DNA of 64,000 bases from positions 868,001 through 932,000 of the forward strand of contig NZ_JAMBOT010000001.1 of assembly GCF_023715725.1 (NCBI RefSeq), given 5' to 3'. A program made the position numbers and the translations under genes. Positions within the stretch are counted from its first letter, which is position 1, and each line of letters opens with the position of its first letter. The DNA is from Paenibacillus pasadenensis. GTDB lineage: Bacteria > Bacillota > Bacilli > Paenibacillales > Paenibacillaceae. Shown here piece after piece: positions 49,987 to 58,968 of the stretch. The notes under the pieces are model-generated. The model was not told the DNA's origin. It saw nothing but the letters and a program-made list of their open reading frames with translations, and searched no databases.

Positions 49987-50445
49987 TTAGTTAAGATAAG
50001 AGCCGAAGGAATGGCGGATTACGTCGCCTCTGCTAATGATGCCTACTAGCACACCGTTTCGATGCACCGGCAGCTTTTTAATTCTTTTTTTGCCCAGAAT
50101 AGCAGCGATTTGTTCCACATCTTCGTCCTGGCTGACGGTAACGACCTTTTTGCGGGACAGCTCCATCACGTTGAGGCGCAGCAAACGTTCAATCCGCTCG
50201 TCATACTTGCCGTCATTCATCCGCATCACGATCGAATAATAAAAGGAATCCACAACGACATCCTCCCGGTGGCCGATGTACCGCATAATATCTCCGTCAC
50301 TAATATATCCTACAATTTCGTTGCGCTCATTCACCACCGGCAGGCCGCTGATGTTATATTTAATAAATTTCTCAATTACATCTCTCAGCGTATCCTGCTG
50401 TTTCACTTTATGAACCTGACGAATCATGATCTCATGAGCTTTCAT
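49987..50445 (-). CDS. CBS-domain pair protein
   Basis: 152 residues from ATG 50445 (GCGGGGGAATC upstream). Two CBS domains fill the protein: VIEKFIKYNISGLPVVNERNEIVGYISDGDI and VEQIAAILGKKRIKKLPVHRNGVLVGIISRGDV. Stand-alone CBS pairs sense adenine nucleotides or c-di-AMP and regulate a partner protein. It is the first host gene right of the prophage and is divergent from the MarR gene. Confidence 0.85.
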   Translation of the reverse strand: MKAHEIMIRQVHKVKQQDTLRDVIEKFIKYNISGLPVVNERNEIVGYISDGDIMRYIGHREDVVVDSFYYSIVMRMNDGKYDERIERLLRLNVMELSRKKVVTVSQDEDVEQIAAILGKKRIKKLPVHRNGVLVGIISRGDVIRHSFGSYLN

Positions 50446-50504
50446 CCCTGATTCCCCCGCTCGTGGAATGACCTCTCTACTGCTATCAATTGCATCAAAT
50501 GTAA

Positions 50505-50517
50505 TTGTATTATACAA
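50505..50517. promoter_or_regulatory. MarR-type operator TTGTAT-T-ATACAA
   Basis: A perfect 13-base palindrome of the form usual for MarR proteins, between the divergent CBS and MarR genes. It may control both. Confidence 0.5.
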
Positions 50518-50616
50518 CTATAATGAATGCTGTCAATGTATGTTATGCGCCAGCTTGCTTCCCGAAGCGGCGCATGGTACATGTAAGATACATAATCGTG
50601 AGAAATGGGGTGCATC

Positions 50617-51048
50617 ATGAGCAGCCTTCCCGTGGAAGCGATCGAAATGGAACTTTCCCATATTATCCGCAAGCTTATTTCGGAAACGACCTATCGTAAA
50701 AGCGACAGCAGCCTGGATCGGGCCGCCTATTTGTTATTGGATCATATTGCCTCCGGCGGCTGGTCCTCCGTCAAGTCGCTAGCCGAGGAGTTTAAGCTCG
50801 ACAGCTCAACAATCAGCAGGCAGACCTCCTCCTTGGAAAAGAAAGGTTACGTCCGCCGCGTTCCGAGCGAGCTTGACCGCCGCGCCTATACCCTGGACAT
50901 TACGAAATCGGGCGCGGAGGAGCTGGAAAAAAACAAACAGCAGCGCGCCGAGCGGATCGGCGAGCTGCTGGCCGGCTGGCCGGCTGAGGAAGTGGAGCAG
51001 TTCAGCCAGCTGCTGCAAAAGTTCGGACGCGCCATCGACGAAGCATGA
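50617..51048 (+). CDS. MarR-family transcriptional regulator
   Basis: 143 residues from ATG 50617 (GGGGTG upstream). Winged HTH: SVKSLAEEFKLDSSTISRQTSSLEKKGYVRRVPSELDRRAYTLDIT (residues about 55-100), with helices for dimerisation on both sides. The signal is unknown; a palindrome in front suggests autoregulation. Confidence 0.85.
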   Translation: MSSLPVEAIEMELSHIIRKLISETTYRKSDSSLDRAAYLLLDHIASGGWSSVKSLAEEFKLDSSTISRQTSSLEKKGYVRRVPSELDRRAYTLDITKSGAEELEKNKQQRAERIGELLAGWPAEEVEQFSQLLQKFGRAIDEA

Positions 51049-51112
51049 CTGCAATTTCGGCTTCCTTTGGGCGTCAAACGCCTTTAGCACGCACCTTCTT
51101 GTCACACATAAA

Positions 51113-51153
51113 TGGGGAGCTTATGTCATCGCAAGATGACACAGGCTCCCCCT
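51113..51153 (+). terminator. large terminator hairpin between marR and copA genes
   Basis: GGGGAGC and GCTCCCC enclose a second helix, TGTCATC-GCAA-GATGACA, followed by CTTTAT. The two genes converge here. Confidence 0.55.
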
Positions 51154-51182
51154 TTATGCTCCCGTTGCAGCTCTCGCCGCAG

Positions 51183-53648
51183 TCAGACCGTATCGGAGCT
51201 TTTAACGCGCTGCAGACGAAGCGCGTTGACCACGACCGATACGGAGCTCAGCGCCATTGCCGCTCCCGCCAGCCAGGGCTCTAGCAGGCCTGCGGCAGCG
51301 ACCGGCACGCCAAGCGAGTTGTAACCGAGCGCCCAGAACAGATTTTGGCGGATGTTGGACATCGTCAGCCGGCTCATGCGGATTGCCTCGGCAATGCCGT
51401 TCAAATCCCCGCGCATCAGCGTAACATCGGCTGCCTCAAGCGCCACATCCGTTCCCGTGCCAACGGCCATGCCAATATCCGCTCCGGCTAATGCCGGCGC
51501 ATCGTTGATGCCATCCCCAACCATCGCGACGATACGGCCCTGCTGCTGCAGCTTCCGCACTTCCTCCGCCTTGCCTTCCGGGAGCACCTCCGCCAGCACC
51601 TCGCCGATACCGGCTTGGGCGGCAATCGCCTCAGCCGTACGCCGGTTATCTCCCGTTATCATGAGGACGCGCAGCCCAAGCGCCTTTAATCTGCTTACGG
51701 CAGCTGCAGAGCCCGGCTTAATCGTATCCGCAACGGCAAGCATGCCGGCATAACGGCCGTCTAGAGCGACGAGCATCGCCGTTTTGCCCTCGATCTCCAG
51801 CCTCTCCATCTCCTCCGCTCCAGCAGAAGCGTCTACGCCTTCCTGCTCCATCAAGCGGCGGGTGCCGATCAGCACGCTCCGTCCCTCTACCTCCGCGCGG
51901 ATGCCATACCCGGGCAGCGCCTGGAATGCGGAAGGCTCGGGCAGCTCCGGCATTTCCCGCCGGATGCCCTCCACTACGGCCTCGGCAAGCGGATGCTCCG
52001 ACGGCTTCTCCGCCGCGCCAGCCATGCGCAGCAGCTCGCTGCGGGCGGTTATTGCAACCACGTCCGTCAGCTCCGGTTTCCCCGCCGTCACCGTGCCTGT
52101 TTTGTCCAAAATAACCGTATCAACGGTATGGGTTCGCTCCAGATGCTCGCCGCCCTTGAACAAAATGCCCAGCTCGGCGGCACGTCCGGAACCGGCCATA
52201 ATGGATGTTGGCGTCGCTAGCCCGAGCGCGCAGGGGCAAGCGATAACAAGCACGGATATGGCTATTTCCAGCGCCTGGGCAAAATTACCTGGAGCCGCAA
52301 ATAAATACCAGATTAGCGCTGCGACGATTGCTGCCGCCACAACGATTGGCACAAACACGCCGGAAATTCGGTCCGCTACACGCTGAATCGGAGCTTTGGA
52401 TCCCTGCGCCTCCTCTACGACCCGGATAATGTGCGCCAGCACCGAATCCTTGCCAACACGGGTAGCGCGCACCAGCAGCATGCCGTTTTTGTTCAAGGTC
52501 GCTCCGGTCACGCTATCCCCGGGACCTTTTGTGACAGGCAGGCTCTCTCCAGTCAGCATCGATTCGTCTACAGAGGAGCTCCCCTCCTCCACGACACCGT
52601 CCACCGCCACTTTTTCACCTGGACGCACCCGCACCAGGTCGCCGGGAACGACTTCCTCCAGCGGCACCGTCAGCTCGACGCCGCCGCGCTGCACAACCGC
52701 TGACTTCGCCTGCAAGCCCATGAGCGATTCCATCGCCGCCGTCGTGCGGCCTTTGGCCAGCATCTCAAGCAGCTTGCCTGCCACGACAAGCGTAATCAGC
52801 ACGGCGCTCGTTTCGTAATAGAGCGACGGTCCAGGACCGGCATGGTTCATGTTATCGCTTTGAAGGGACCACATAATCGTCAAATACAGACTATAGAAAT
52901 AGGCTGCCGACGTGCCGAGCGCAATAAGCACATCCATATTGGCCCCGCCGCCCCGCAGAGCATTAAACGCTCCCCGGTAAAAGGGGGCGCCGACGATAAA
53001 TTGTACGGGCGTCGCCAGCGCCAGCTGCACCCATGGATTCATCAGCAGCTCCGGCAGAGGCAGCCACGAAAGAAAACTGAAGTGGGCCGCCATCGTATAC
53101 AGCAGCGGCAGAGAAAGCAGAGCTGACAACACGAGCCGCAGCCGTTGGCGCTGCAGCTCCTCCTGCTTGCGCTGCTGATCGCCGCCGCTGGAATTTTGCA
53201 GGGAGGCTTTATACCCTAGCTTAGCGACTTTCTGTTGAAGCTCGGCCAAGTCCGTTTCACCAGGCCTGTATTGAACTGCTGCCGTCTCCATTGCAAAATT
53301 AACCGAGGCCGAAACGACGCCGGGCATACGGCTAAGCCCTTTCTCAATCCGCGTGGCGCAAGCCGCGCAGGTCATGCCTGCAATTTGCAGCTGCAGCGTT
53401 TCTCGCACGGTGCCGTAACCGAGCTTTTGCACCTTCTCATCCAGCTGTTCACGGGTTACCGTGTCGGGATGATAAATGACGTTAGCCTGCTCAGCGGCAA
53501 AATTAACGTTGGCGGAAGCGACCCCTTCCATCCGGCCAAGACCTTTCTCAATTCGAGAGGCACAGGCCGCGCAGGTCATGCCAGTCAGCTTCAGCACAGC
53601 CTTGTGCTCACCCGCCGCCGCATGGTTTGTAGTGTCTGGCTCGTTCAT
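51183..53648 (-). CDS. copA: CopA copper-exporting P1B-type ATPase
   Basis: 821 residues. Two N-terminal heavy-metal-associated domains with CAAC metal sites (Cys26/Cys29 and Cys94/Cys97), eight membrane spans, the transport motif CPC at 471-473 and the phosphorylated Asp515 in DKTGT, then [12 protein letters not shown]. It pumps Cu(I) out of the cytosol. No copZ or csoR lies next to it, but the promoter spacer holds a G-rich CsoR-like element. Confidence 0.95.
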   Translation of the reverse strand: MNEPDTTNHAAAGEHKAVLKLTGMTCAACASRIEKGLGRMEGVASANVNFAAEQANVIYHPDTVTREQLDEKVQKLGYGTVRETLQLQIAGMTCAACATRIEKGLSRMPGVVSASVNFAMETAAVQYRPGETDLAELQQKVAKLGYKASLQNSSGGDQQRKQEELQRQRLRLVLSALLSLPLLYTMAAHFSFLSWLPLPELLMNPWVQLALATPVQFIVGAPFYRGAFNALRGGGANMDVLIALGTSAAYFYSLYLTIMWSLQSDNMNHAGPGPSLYYETSAVLITLVVAGKLLEMLAKGRTTAAMESLMGLQAKSAVVQRGGVELTVPLEEVVPGDLVRVRPGEKVAVDGVVEEGSSSVDESMLTGESLPVTKGPGDSVTGATLNKNGMLLVRATRVGKDSVLAHIIRVVEEAQGSKAPIQRVADRISGVFVPIVVAAAIVAALIWYLFAAPGNFAQALEIAISVLVIACPCALGLATPTSIMAGSGRAAELGILFKGGEHLERTHTVDTVILDKTGTVTAGKPELTDVVAITARSELLRMAGAAEKPSEHPLAEAVVEGIRREMPELPEPSAFQALPGYGIRAEVEGRSVLIGTRRLMEQEGVDASAGAEEMERLEIEGKTAMLVALDGRYAGMLAVADTIKPGSAAAVSRLKALGLRVLMITGDNRRTAEAIAAQAGIGEVLAEVLPEGKAEEVRKLQQQGRIVAMVGDGINDAPALAGADIGMAVGTGTDVALEAADVTLMRGDLNGIAEAIRMSRLTMSNIRQNLFWALGYNSLGVPVAAAGLLEPWLAGAAMALSSVSVVVNALRLQRVKSSDTV

Positions 53649-53681
53649 ACGTTAACCTCCAAGTGTAATGCTTCTCCCTTT

Positions 53682-53710
53682 AATATACCCCCACCCCCTA
53701 TATAGGTCAA
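53682..53710 (-). promoter_or_regulatory. copA promoter with CsoR-like G-tract element
   Basis: Minus strand: -35 TTGACC (53710-53705), 17-base spacer, -10 TATATT (53687-53682). The spacer is TATATAGGGGGTGGGGG, a near-symmetrical G-tract flanked by TATA as in copper-sensing CsoR operators. The regulator is inferred. Confidence 0.5.
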
Positions 53711-53791
53711 GGGAAACAGCGCTGATTTGCCGTTTCGATAGCTGCGGGTTAAACTGAATTATTACGTTCAAGAAGAGGTGGACCGATTATT

Positions 53792-54181
53792 ATGCTGGAA
53801 GTCCGTACCTCCCCTCATACGACCGGGGAGTTTACACGAGGCGTTTTTGCGACAGAGAACATTGCTAAAGGAGAGATTTTCCACAAAGCCCCTGTCGTCA
53901 CTTATCCAAATGAAGATCATGTCCATATCGAGCAGACGATTATCGAGGATTATGTATTTAACTTCGGGGCGAATCATGGCGCGCTCGTGTTGGGATACGG
54001 AAGTTTGTTCAATCACTCCTACACGCCAAATGCGGTTTATGAGCTGAACTTTGAAGAATTAACCGTCGATTTCTACGCCTATACCGATATCGTTCCCGGT
54101 GAAGAGATTCTCATTAATTATAACGGCGAGCCGGATTGCGACGATCCGCTTTGGTTCACAGAGGAGCCGGAACAAAGCTGA
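53792..54181 (+). CDS. small SET-domain protein
   Basis: 129 residues, ATG 53792 with AGAGGTGG. It is a compact SET fold: GVFATENIAKGEIFHKAPVV, the FNHSYTPNAVYEL motif and GEEILINYNGEPD, corresponding to the NHxxxPN and ELxxxY cofactor and catalytic signatures. In eukaryotes SET enzymes methylate protein lysines using S-adenosylmethionine; bacterial small SET proteins are largely uncharacterised. It is a single gene with its own ribosome site. The AdoMet-binding N-terminal strand is short. Confidence 0.75.
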   Translation: MLEVRTSPHTTGEFTRGVFATENIAKGEIFHKAPVVTYPNEDHVHIEQTIIEDYVFNFGANHGALVLGYGSLFNHSYTPNAVYELNFEELTVDFYAYTDIVPGEEILINYNGEPDCDDPLWFTEEPEQS

Positions 54182-54279
54182 GCCAGCGTAACCGCTGAAT
54201 AACGATCGTTTAACCGCCACATAGGCAGCAGGTATTCCTTTTGGAAAATGCTGCTGTCTTGCCCTTTGAATCGCTATAT

Positions 54280-54298
54280 CGTAATATTACGTTATAAT
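54280..54298 (+). promoter_or_regulatory. promoter and operator of the arsR-CoA-disulfide reductase operon
   Basis: A perfect CGTAATATTACG palindrome (54280-54291) directly precedes a consensus TATAAT (54293-54298). ArsR proteins usually bind such sites to block the promoter. Confidence 0.6.
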
Positions 54299-54324
54299 GA
54301 TTCACAGCAGAAAGGAAGTATCCC

Positions 54325-54618
54325 ATGATGAAAATGGACAGCCAATCGTTTGAACAATCGGCTGAACTGTTGAAGGCGCTGGCGCATCCCGTGCGGCTTT
54401 GCATCGTCAACGGTTTGCTCAACAAAGGCTCCTGCAACGTCAGCTTTATGCAGGATTGCCTTGGCCTGCCGCAATCCACCGTATCTCAGCACTTGCAAAA
54501 GCTGCGCTCTGCCGGCATCGTGCAGGCCAACCGGATTGGCCTGGAAGTTAATTATACGGTCGCCGACGAACGCGTGCGGCAGCTGGCCGGTATTTTATTC
54601 AAGGAGGATTCAGAGTGA
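54325..54618 (+). CDS. ArsR-family regulator
   Basis: 97 residues. Winged HTH: ELLKALAHPVRLCIVNGLLN, then LGLPQSTVSQHLQKLRSAGIV. Cysteines at LC, SC and DC positions could form a redox switch as in BigR/SqrR-type persulfide sensors. Its stop overlaps the start of the CoA-disulfide reductase fusion gene, so both are in one operon, and sulfane-sulfur or copper/redox stress is the likely signal. Confidence 0.8.
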   Translation: MMKMDSQSFEQSAELLKALAHPVRLCIVNGLLNKGSCNVSFMQDCLGLPQSTVSQHLQKLRSAGIVQANRIGLEVNYTVADERVRQLAGILFKEDSE

Positions 54619-57242
54619 TGAACGCCAAAAAAATCATTATTGTCGGAGGCGTTGCGGGAGGAGCCTCCGCGGCTGCCCGGCTGCGCCGTCTGGACGAACA
54701 TGCCGAAATGGTTATGTTTGAGCGGGATGAGCATATCTCCTTCGCTAACTGCGGCTTGCCGTATTACATTGGCGGTTCCATCCAGGACCGCTCCCGTTTG
54801 CTCGTACAGACACCGGAAGCGATGACCGCCCGGTACCGGCTTGATATACGTACCCGGAGCGAGGTCATTGCCGTTAATGGCTCCGCCAAAACAGTCACAG
54901 TTCGCACAAGCGGCGGGACCGAGTACGAAGAAAGCTACGATTATTTGTTATTGTCTCCCGGCGCCAAGCCGATTCGGCCGGATATACCCGGTATTGATCT
55001 TCCGGCAGTCGCCGTGCTGCGCAACCTTGCCGATACAGACCGGATAAAAGCTATGGTAGACCGGGAAGGAACCCGTTCCGCTCTGATTGTCGGCGGCGGC
55101 TTTATCGGCGTGGAAATGGCTGAAAACCTGCGCCAAGCCGGTCTTGAGGTAACGCTGGTTCAATCGGCTGGACAGCTGCTCGGCAGCTTTGATCCCGAAG
55201 TTGCCTCCCTGCTTCAAAATGAGCTTTTACAAAACGGCGTTAACCTTTGCTTGAACGATCAAGTGCAGGCAATTCGTCAGCTGGAGGACGGTTCTCTGCA
55301 GGCGGAGCTTGCCTCCGGCCGGATTGTGCGCTCCGAACTGGCTGTGCTGGCGATCGGCGTAGAGCCGGATACGGGGTTTTTGCGGAGCAGCGGCATTGAG
55401 CTGGGAGAACGCGGTCATATTCGGGTCAATGAGCAAATGGAGACTTCAATGGACGGCGTATATGCGGTTGGCGACGCTGTGCTTGTTGCCGCGTACGGCT
55501 CTAGCCGAAGAGCTGCCTTCCCGCTTGCGGGACCGGCGAATAAACAGGGGCGTATTGCCGCCGACAACATCTGCGGCATCTCCTCCATCTACAAAGGCGC
55601 TCAAGGCACCTCCATTATCCAGGTATTCAATCTTACCGGCGCCATGACCGGCAGCAGCGAAAAAACGCTGCGCCAGCTCGGCATCCCGTATCACGCTACC
55701 TATGTTCACCCCGCATCGCATGCCGGTTATTATCCTGGCGCTGCGCCGATGGCGCTTAAGCTGCTTTTTGGTCCCGATGGGCTGATTCTCGGAGCGCAGG
55801 CTGTCGGCGCGGACGGCGTAGACAAACGGATCGATTCCATCGCTGCTCTGATGAGGCTGAAGGGCACTGTGCAGGACCTCGCTGAGCTGGAGCTTGCCTA
55901 CGCTCCGCCCTATTCCTCAGCAAAAGATCCCGTCAATATGTCGGGACTAACGGCAGAGAATATACTAACGGGCCGCATGCATGTATTCCACGCCCCTGAG
56001 CTTGAGCGCAGAAACCCGAACGGCACGCTGCTCATCGACGTCCGCTCGGTCATCGAGCATGAGTCGGGGCATATCCCGGGCTCGCTCCATCTGCCCGTTG
56101 ATGAGCTGCGGGAGCGGCTCCATGAATTGGACCCGTCCAAGGAGCTTTGGGTCTACTGCCAAGTCGGGATGCGCGGGTATACGGCGGCCCGTCTTCTTAG
56201 CCAGCATGGATTCACTGTCCGCAATCTGAGCGGCGGCTTTAAAACGTACCGGATGTTCGGATTGGAGGTGGAATCCGGTCCTTCCTCCATCCTTGAGGCG
56301 AAGCATGCTTCACCGGCATTGCGCCCACCGGGCAGCGATACACACGCGGGAGCACTTAACGTTCATTGCGTCCCGCTGGCGGCAGCGCTGGAAGCAACAG
56401 AAGCCCTTTTAAAGGAAAAAGAGAATTCCCATGCGGATAACCCCCGTAATGGGAGGGAGGCCGATTCATTGGCTATCCATACGGAAAGCAATCCTGAGAT
56501 CATTCATGCAACGCTGGATGCCTGCGGCCTTTCCTGCCCCGGCCCGCTCATTGAGGTGAAAAAGAGCATGGACCGGCTGGAGCCCGGACAGCTGCTGCAG
56601 GTTAGCGCTACGGACCCGGGATTCTATGAGGACGTACAAGCCTGGGCCCGGATGTACGGTGCCGAGCTGATCCGCGCAGGGCGCGAAGGCAGCAGGTTTG
56701 AAGCGCTGCTGCGCAAACTGCCGGCGGCTTCAACCGGCGTCGCGGAAACAGCGGCGGCGGTTCCGGCAACTCCAGAGGGCAGTACGCTGATCGTATTCAG
56801 CGGGGATCTGGATAAAGCGATCGCCTCCTTCATTATTGCCAACGGCGCGGCGTCCAGCGGCAAAAAAGTAACGTTATTTTTCACCTTCTGGGGCCTTAAC
56901 ATCATTCGCAAGCCTGAAAAAATCACCGCAGACAAAAGCCTGATCGGCAAAATGTTCGGCTTGATGATGCCGCGGGGCAGCAGCCGGCTGGGCATGTCGC
57001 GTATGAATATGGGCGGCCTTGGAGCCAAAATGATTCGAGGCGTCATGAAGGGCAGCGGAATTTCCTCGTTGGAGGAGCTGATCCGCGCGGCCCAGGAGCA
57101 AGGCGTCGAGATCGTCGCCTGTTCGATGTCGATGGATGTCATGGGGCTGAAACGAGAAGAGCTGATCGATGGCGTTAAAGTTGGCGGCGTCGGATATTAT
57201 TTGGGCAAGGCGGATCAGTCCGGCATTAATTTGTTTATCTAA
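54618..57242 (+). CDS. CoA-disulfide reductase-rhodanese-TusA-DsrE four-domain protein
   Basis: 874 residues from ATG 54618 (GTG 54615 also possible; AAGGAGG at 54601). Domain order: FAD/NADH CoA-disulfide reductase (about 1-445; FAD motif IIIVGGVAGGASAAAR and redox Cys45 in SFANCGLPYY), rhodanese (about 455-550; Cys514 in CQVGMRG), TusA-like sulfur carrier (about 630-700; CGLSCP with Cys636 and Cys640) and a DsrE/DsrF-like domain (about 715-874). It gathers reduction of CoA-disulfide or persulfide and sulfur relay in one chain. It is co-transcribed with the ArsR regulator. Confidence 0.9.
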   Translation: MNAKKIIIVGGVAGGASAAARLRRLDEHAEMVMFERDEHISFANCGLPYYIGGSIQDRSRLLVQTPEAMTARYRLDIRTRSEVIAVNGSAKTVTVRTSGGTEYEESYDYLLLSPGAKPIRPDIPGIDLPAVAVLRNLADTDRIKAMVDREGTRSALIVGGGFIGVEMAENLRQAGLEVTLVQSAGQLLGSFDPEVASLLQNELLQNGVNLCLNDQVQAIRQLEDGSLQAELASGRIVRSELAVLAIGVEPDTGFLRSSGIELGERGHIRVNEQMETSMDGVYAVGDAVLVAAYGSSRRAAFPLAGPANKQGRIAADNICGISSIYKGAQGTSIIQVFNLTGAMTGSSEKTLRQLGIPYHATYVHPASHAGYYPGAAPMALKLLFGPDGLILGAQAVGADGVDKRIDSIAALMRLKGTVQDLAELELAYAPPYSSAKDPVNMSGLTAENILTGRMHVFHAPELERRNPNGTLLIDVRSVIEHESGHIPGSLHLPVDELRERLHELDPSKELWVYCQVGMRGYTAARLLSQHGFTVRNLSGGFKTYRMFGLEVESGPSSILEAKHASPALRPPGSDTHAGALNVHCVPLAAALEATEALLKEKENSHADNPRNGREADSLAIHTESNPEIIHATLDACGLSCPGPLIEVKKSMDRLEPGQLLQVSATDPGFYEDVQAWARMYGAELIRAGREGSRFEALLRKLPAASTGVAETAAAVPATPEGSTLIVFSGDLDKAIASFIIANGAASSGKKVTLFFTFWGLNIIRKPEKITADKSLIGKMFGLMMPRGSSRLGMSRMNMGGLGAKMIRGVMKGSGISSLEELIRAAQEQGVEIVACSMSMDVMGLKREELIDGVKVGGVGYYLGKADQSGINLFI

Positions 57243-57313
57243 TCTTGCGCTCATTCCAGAATCGCCTTCTTCCCCGGCAAAAAAGATATACTGGTCGTAT
57301 GGAGGTGTCAGCG

Positions 57314-57930
57314 ATGAACCGAACTCGCATAGTCGATCAAACAAAGCGGTTGTTAACAGCACCAACGGAAGCTCAATGGGCGGCTATTACAACCTGCGAT
57401 GCCGGCGCTGACAGCAGCTTTTGGTACGCCGTTCGGACAACGGGCATCTTTTGCCGTCACTCCTGCCGCTCCAGAACGCCAAAAAGAGATCACGCTCTCG
57501 TGTTCTCTTCGCCGGGGGAAGCGCTTGATGCCGGATTCCGCTCCTGTAAAAGATGCCGGCCCGAAGCCGCCGCCCTTCCCGGATTCCCGGAGAGGCTTGG
57601 ATCGATGAAGTCATTCAGTATATTCGTACCAATCTGCAAGGGGATTTGTCGCTGGCCGCTTTGGCCCAAGCCGGCTGCAGCTCGCCTTGGCATTTGCATC
57701 GAAACTTCAAACAGCAGACAGGGTTAACGCCGCAGCAGTTCGTCCGACAGCAGCGTATTCGGCTGGCTGAGCAACTGCTTCTGGAAACCACCTCATCCGT
57801 TGCCACGGTTGGCGGGCAGGCTGGCTTTCACGGCACGGCTCATTTTATGAACTGTTTTCGCAAGGAAGCCGGCTGCACGCCTGTGCAGTTCCGCAAACAG
57901 AAGCTGGCTGAGGCAGCTCAAAGGAGGTAA
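57314..57930 (+). pseudogene. adaA-like regulator/methyltransferase, frameshifted
   Basis: ATG 57314 (GGAGGTG upstream) begins an Ada metal-binding/methyl-acceptor domain with all four cysteines (GIFCRHSC and FRSCKRCRPE). The AraC-type HTH half (WIDEVIQYIRTNL, LAALAQAGCSSPWHLHRNF, ending at 57930) lies in another frame. The join is near 57585-57600, where one base appears to be missing. Read together it would be a normal AdaA of about 205 residues, which transfers methyl groups from phosphotriesters and activates the adaptive response. No slippery site is seen, so this is a mutation or a sequencing error. Confidence 0.75.
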
Positions 57931-57935
57931 TACCC

Positions 57936-58454
57936 ATGGATAATCGGCAGCAGTTATACTGGAGCCTGCTTGAAACCGGCGATTGGCGGTTTTATATAGC
58001 GGCGGATGAAAACGGGCTCGTTTTTTGCGGTTCGTTGAACGGAGAATTTACGGAGCTGGCGGACTGGGCCGCACAGCGCAGGCCCGAGCTGCAGCTTGAG
58101 CCATCCAAGGAGCAGCTGCAGCCGTATGCGGACCAGCTCACGCAGTTTCTGGAAGGTAAACGAACCTCCTTTAATCTGCCGCTGGCGCTTAAGGGGACTT
58201 CCTTCCAAATGAAAGTATGGGAGGCTTTGCAGAACATTCCATTTGGCGAAACAAGATCGTACGCCGAGCTGGCAACAGCAATCGGGCGCCCGTCGGCCGC
58301 TCGCGCGGTTGGTGCGGCGGTTGGCGCCAACCCGGTGCTCATACCGGTGCCCTGCCATCGTGTCATCGGCGCAAGCGGCGCTCTCACCGGTTACCGCGGC
58401 GGGATGGACATGAAAACAAGACTGCTGGCTCTGGAGCAGAGCCAGGCCGAATAA
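57936..58454 (+). CDS. methylated-DNA-protein-cysteine methyltransferase (AdaB/Ogt)
   Basis: 172 residues, ATG 57936 with AAAGGAGG. It has the conserved PCHRV active site with acceptor Cys140 and GALTGYRGG after it. The enzyme takes a methyl group from O6-methylguanine in a single-use reaction. It follows adaA directly, the usual ada operon order, so loss of AdaA would leave it without its activator. Confidence 0.9.
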   Translation: MDNRQQLYWSLLETGDWRFYIAADENGLVFCGSLNGEFTELADWAAQRRPELQLEPSKEQLQPYADQLTQFLEGKRTSFNLPLALKGTSFQMKVWEALQNIPFGETRSYAELATAIGRPSAARAVGAAVGANPVLIPVPCHRVIGASGALTGYRGGMDMKTRLLALEQSQAE

Positions 58455-58493
58455 CCTGCGCAGCCGAAGCTGCTGTTTGCAGCCATCGCCGCC

Positions 58494-58905
58494 GTAAGGG
58501 CTTCAAACGACCTTACCGCGAACCTTTCGCCGAACTTCGGCTCCCGTAAGGACCTCAAACGACCTTACGACGCTCCTTTCGCCGAACTTTGGCCCCGTAA
58601 GGGCTTCAAACGACCTTACCGCGCTCCTTTCGCCGAACTTTGGCTCCCGTAAGGGCTTCAAACGACCTTACCGCGAACCTTTCGCCGAACTTTGGCTCCC
58701 GTAAGGACTTCAAACGACCTTACCGCGAACCTTTCGCCGAACTTTGGCTCCCGTAAGGGCTTCAAACGACCTTACGACGCTCGTTTCGCCAAACTTTGGC
58801 CCCGTAAGGACCTCAAACGACCTTACCGCGAACCTTTCGCCGAACTTTGGCCCCGTAAGGGCTTCAAACGACCTTACCGCGAACCTTTCACCGAGCTTCG
58901 GCGTT
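58494..58905. repeat. eight tandem 51-52-bp hairpin repeats
   Basis: Units start at 58494, 58546, 58597, 58649, 58701, 58753, 58804 and 58855. Each begins GTAAGG-N11-CCTTAC, a 6-bp hairpin, followed by a TTTCGCCGAACTT part with small variations. The 51/52-base unit length is not a multiple of three, so it is not a conserved coding repeat although frames are open by chance. It lies between adaB and a terminator. Confidence 0.8.
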
Positions 58906-58956
58906 AAAAAGGGCTGTCCCTAGCCACGTAGTGGCATTAATGGGACAGCCTTTTTC
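58905..58956. terminator. bidirectional terminator
   Basis: AAAAAGGGCTGTCCC and GGGACAGCCTTTTT pair around a GCCAC-GTA-GTGGC hairpin. It ends both the plus-strand ada region and the minus-strand DUF2339 gene. Confidence 0.85.
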
Positions 58957-58968
58957 CTTTTCAAACGT

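Noticed and set aside
57245..57930. adaA frame break as programmed frameshifting
   Set aside because: No slippery heptamer or downstream structure near 57590; a simple indel explains it.
58692..58907. 71-codon frame over the tandem repeats (KGFKRPYRE units)
   Set aside because: Unit lengths alternate 51 and 52 bases, so the frame is not conserved; no ribosome site.
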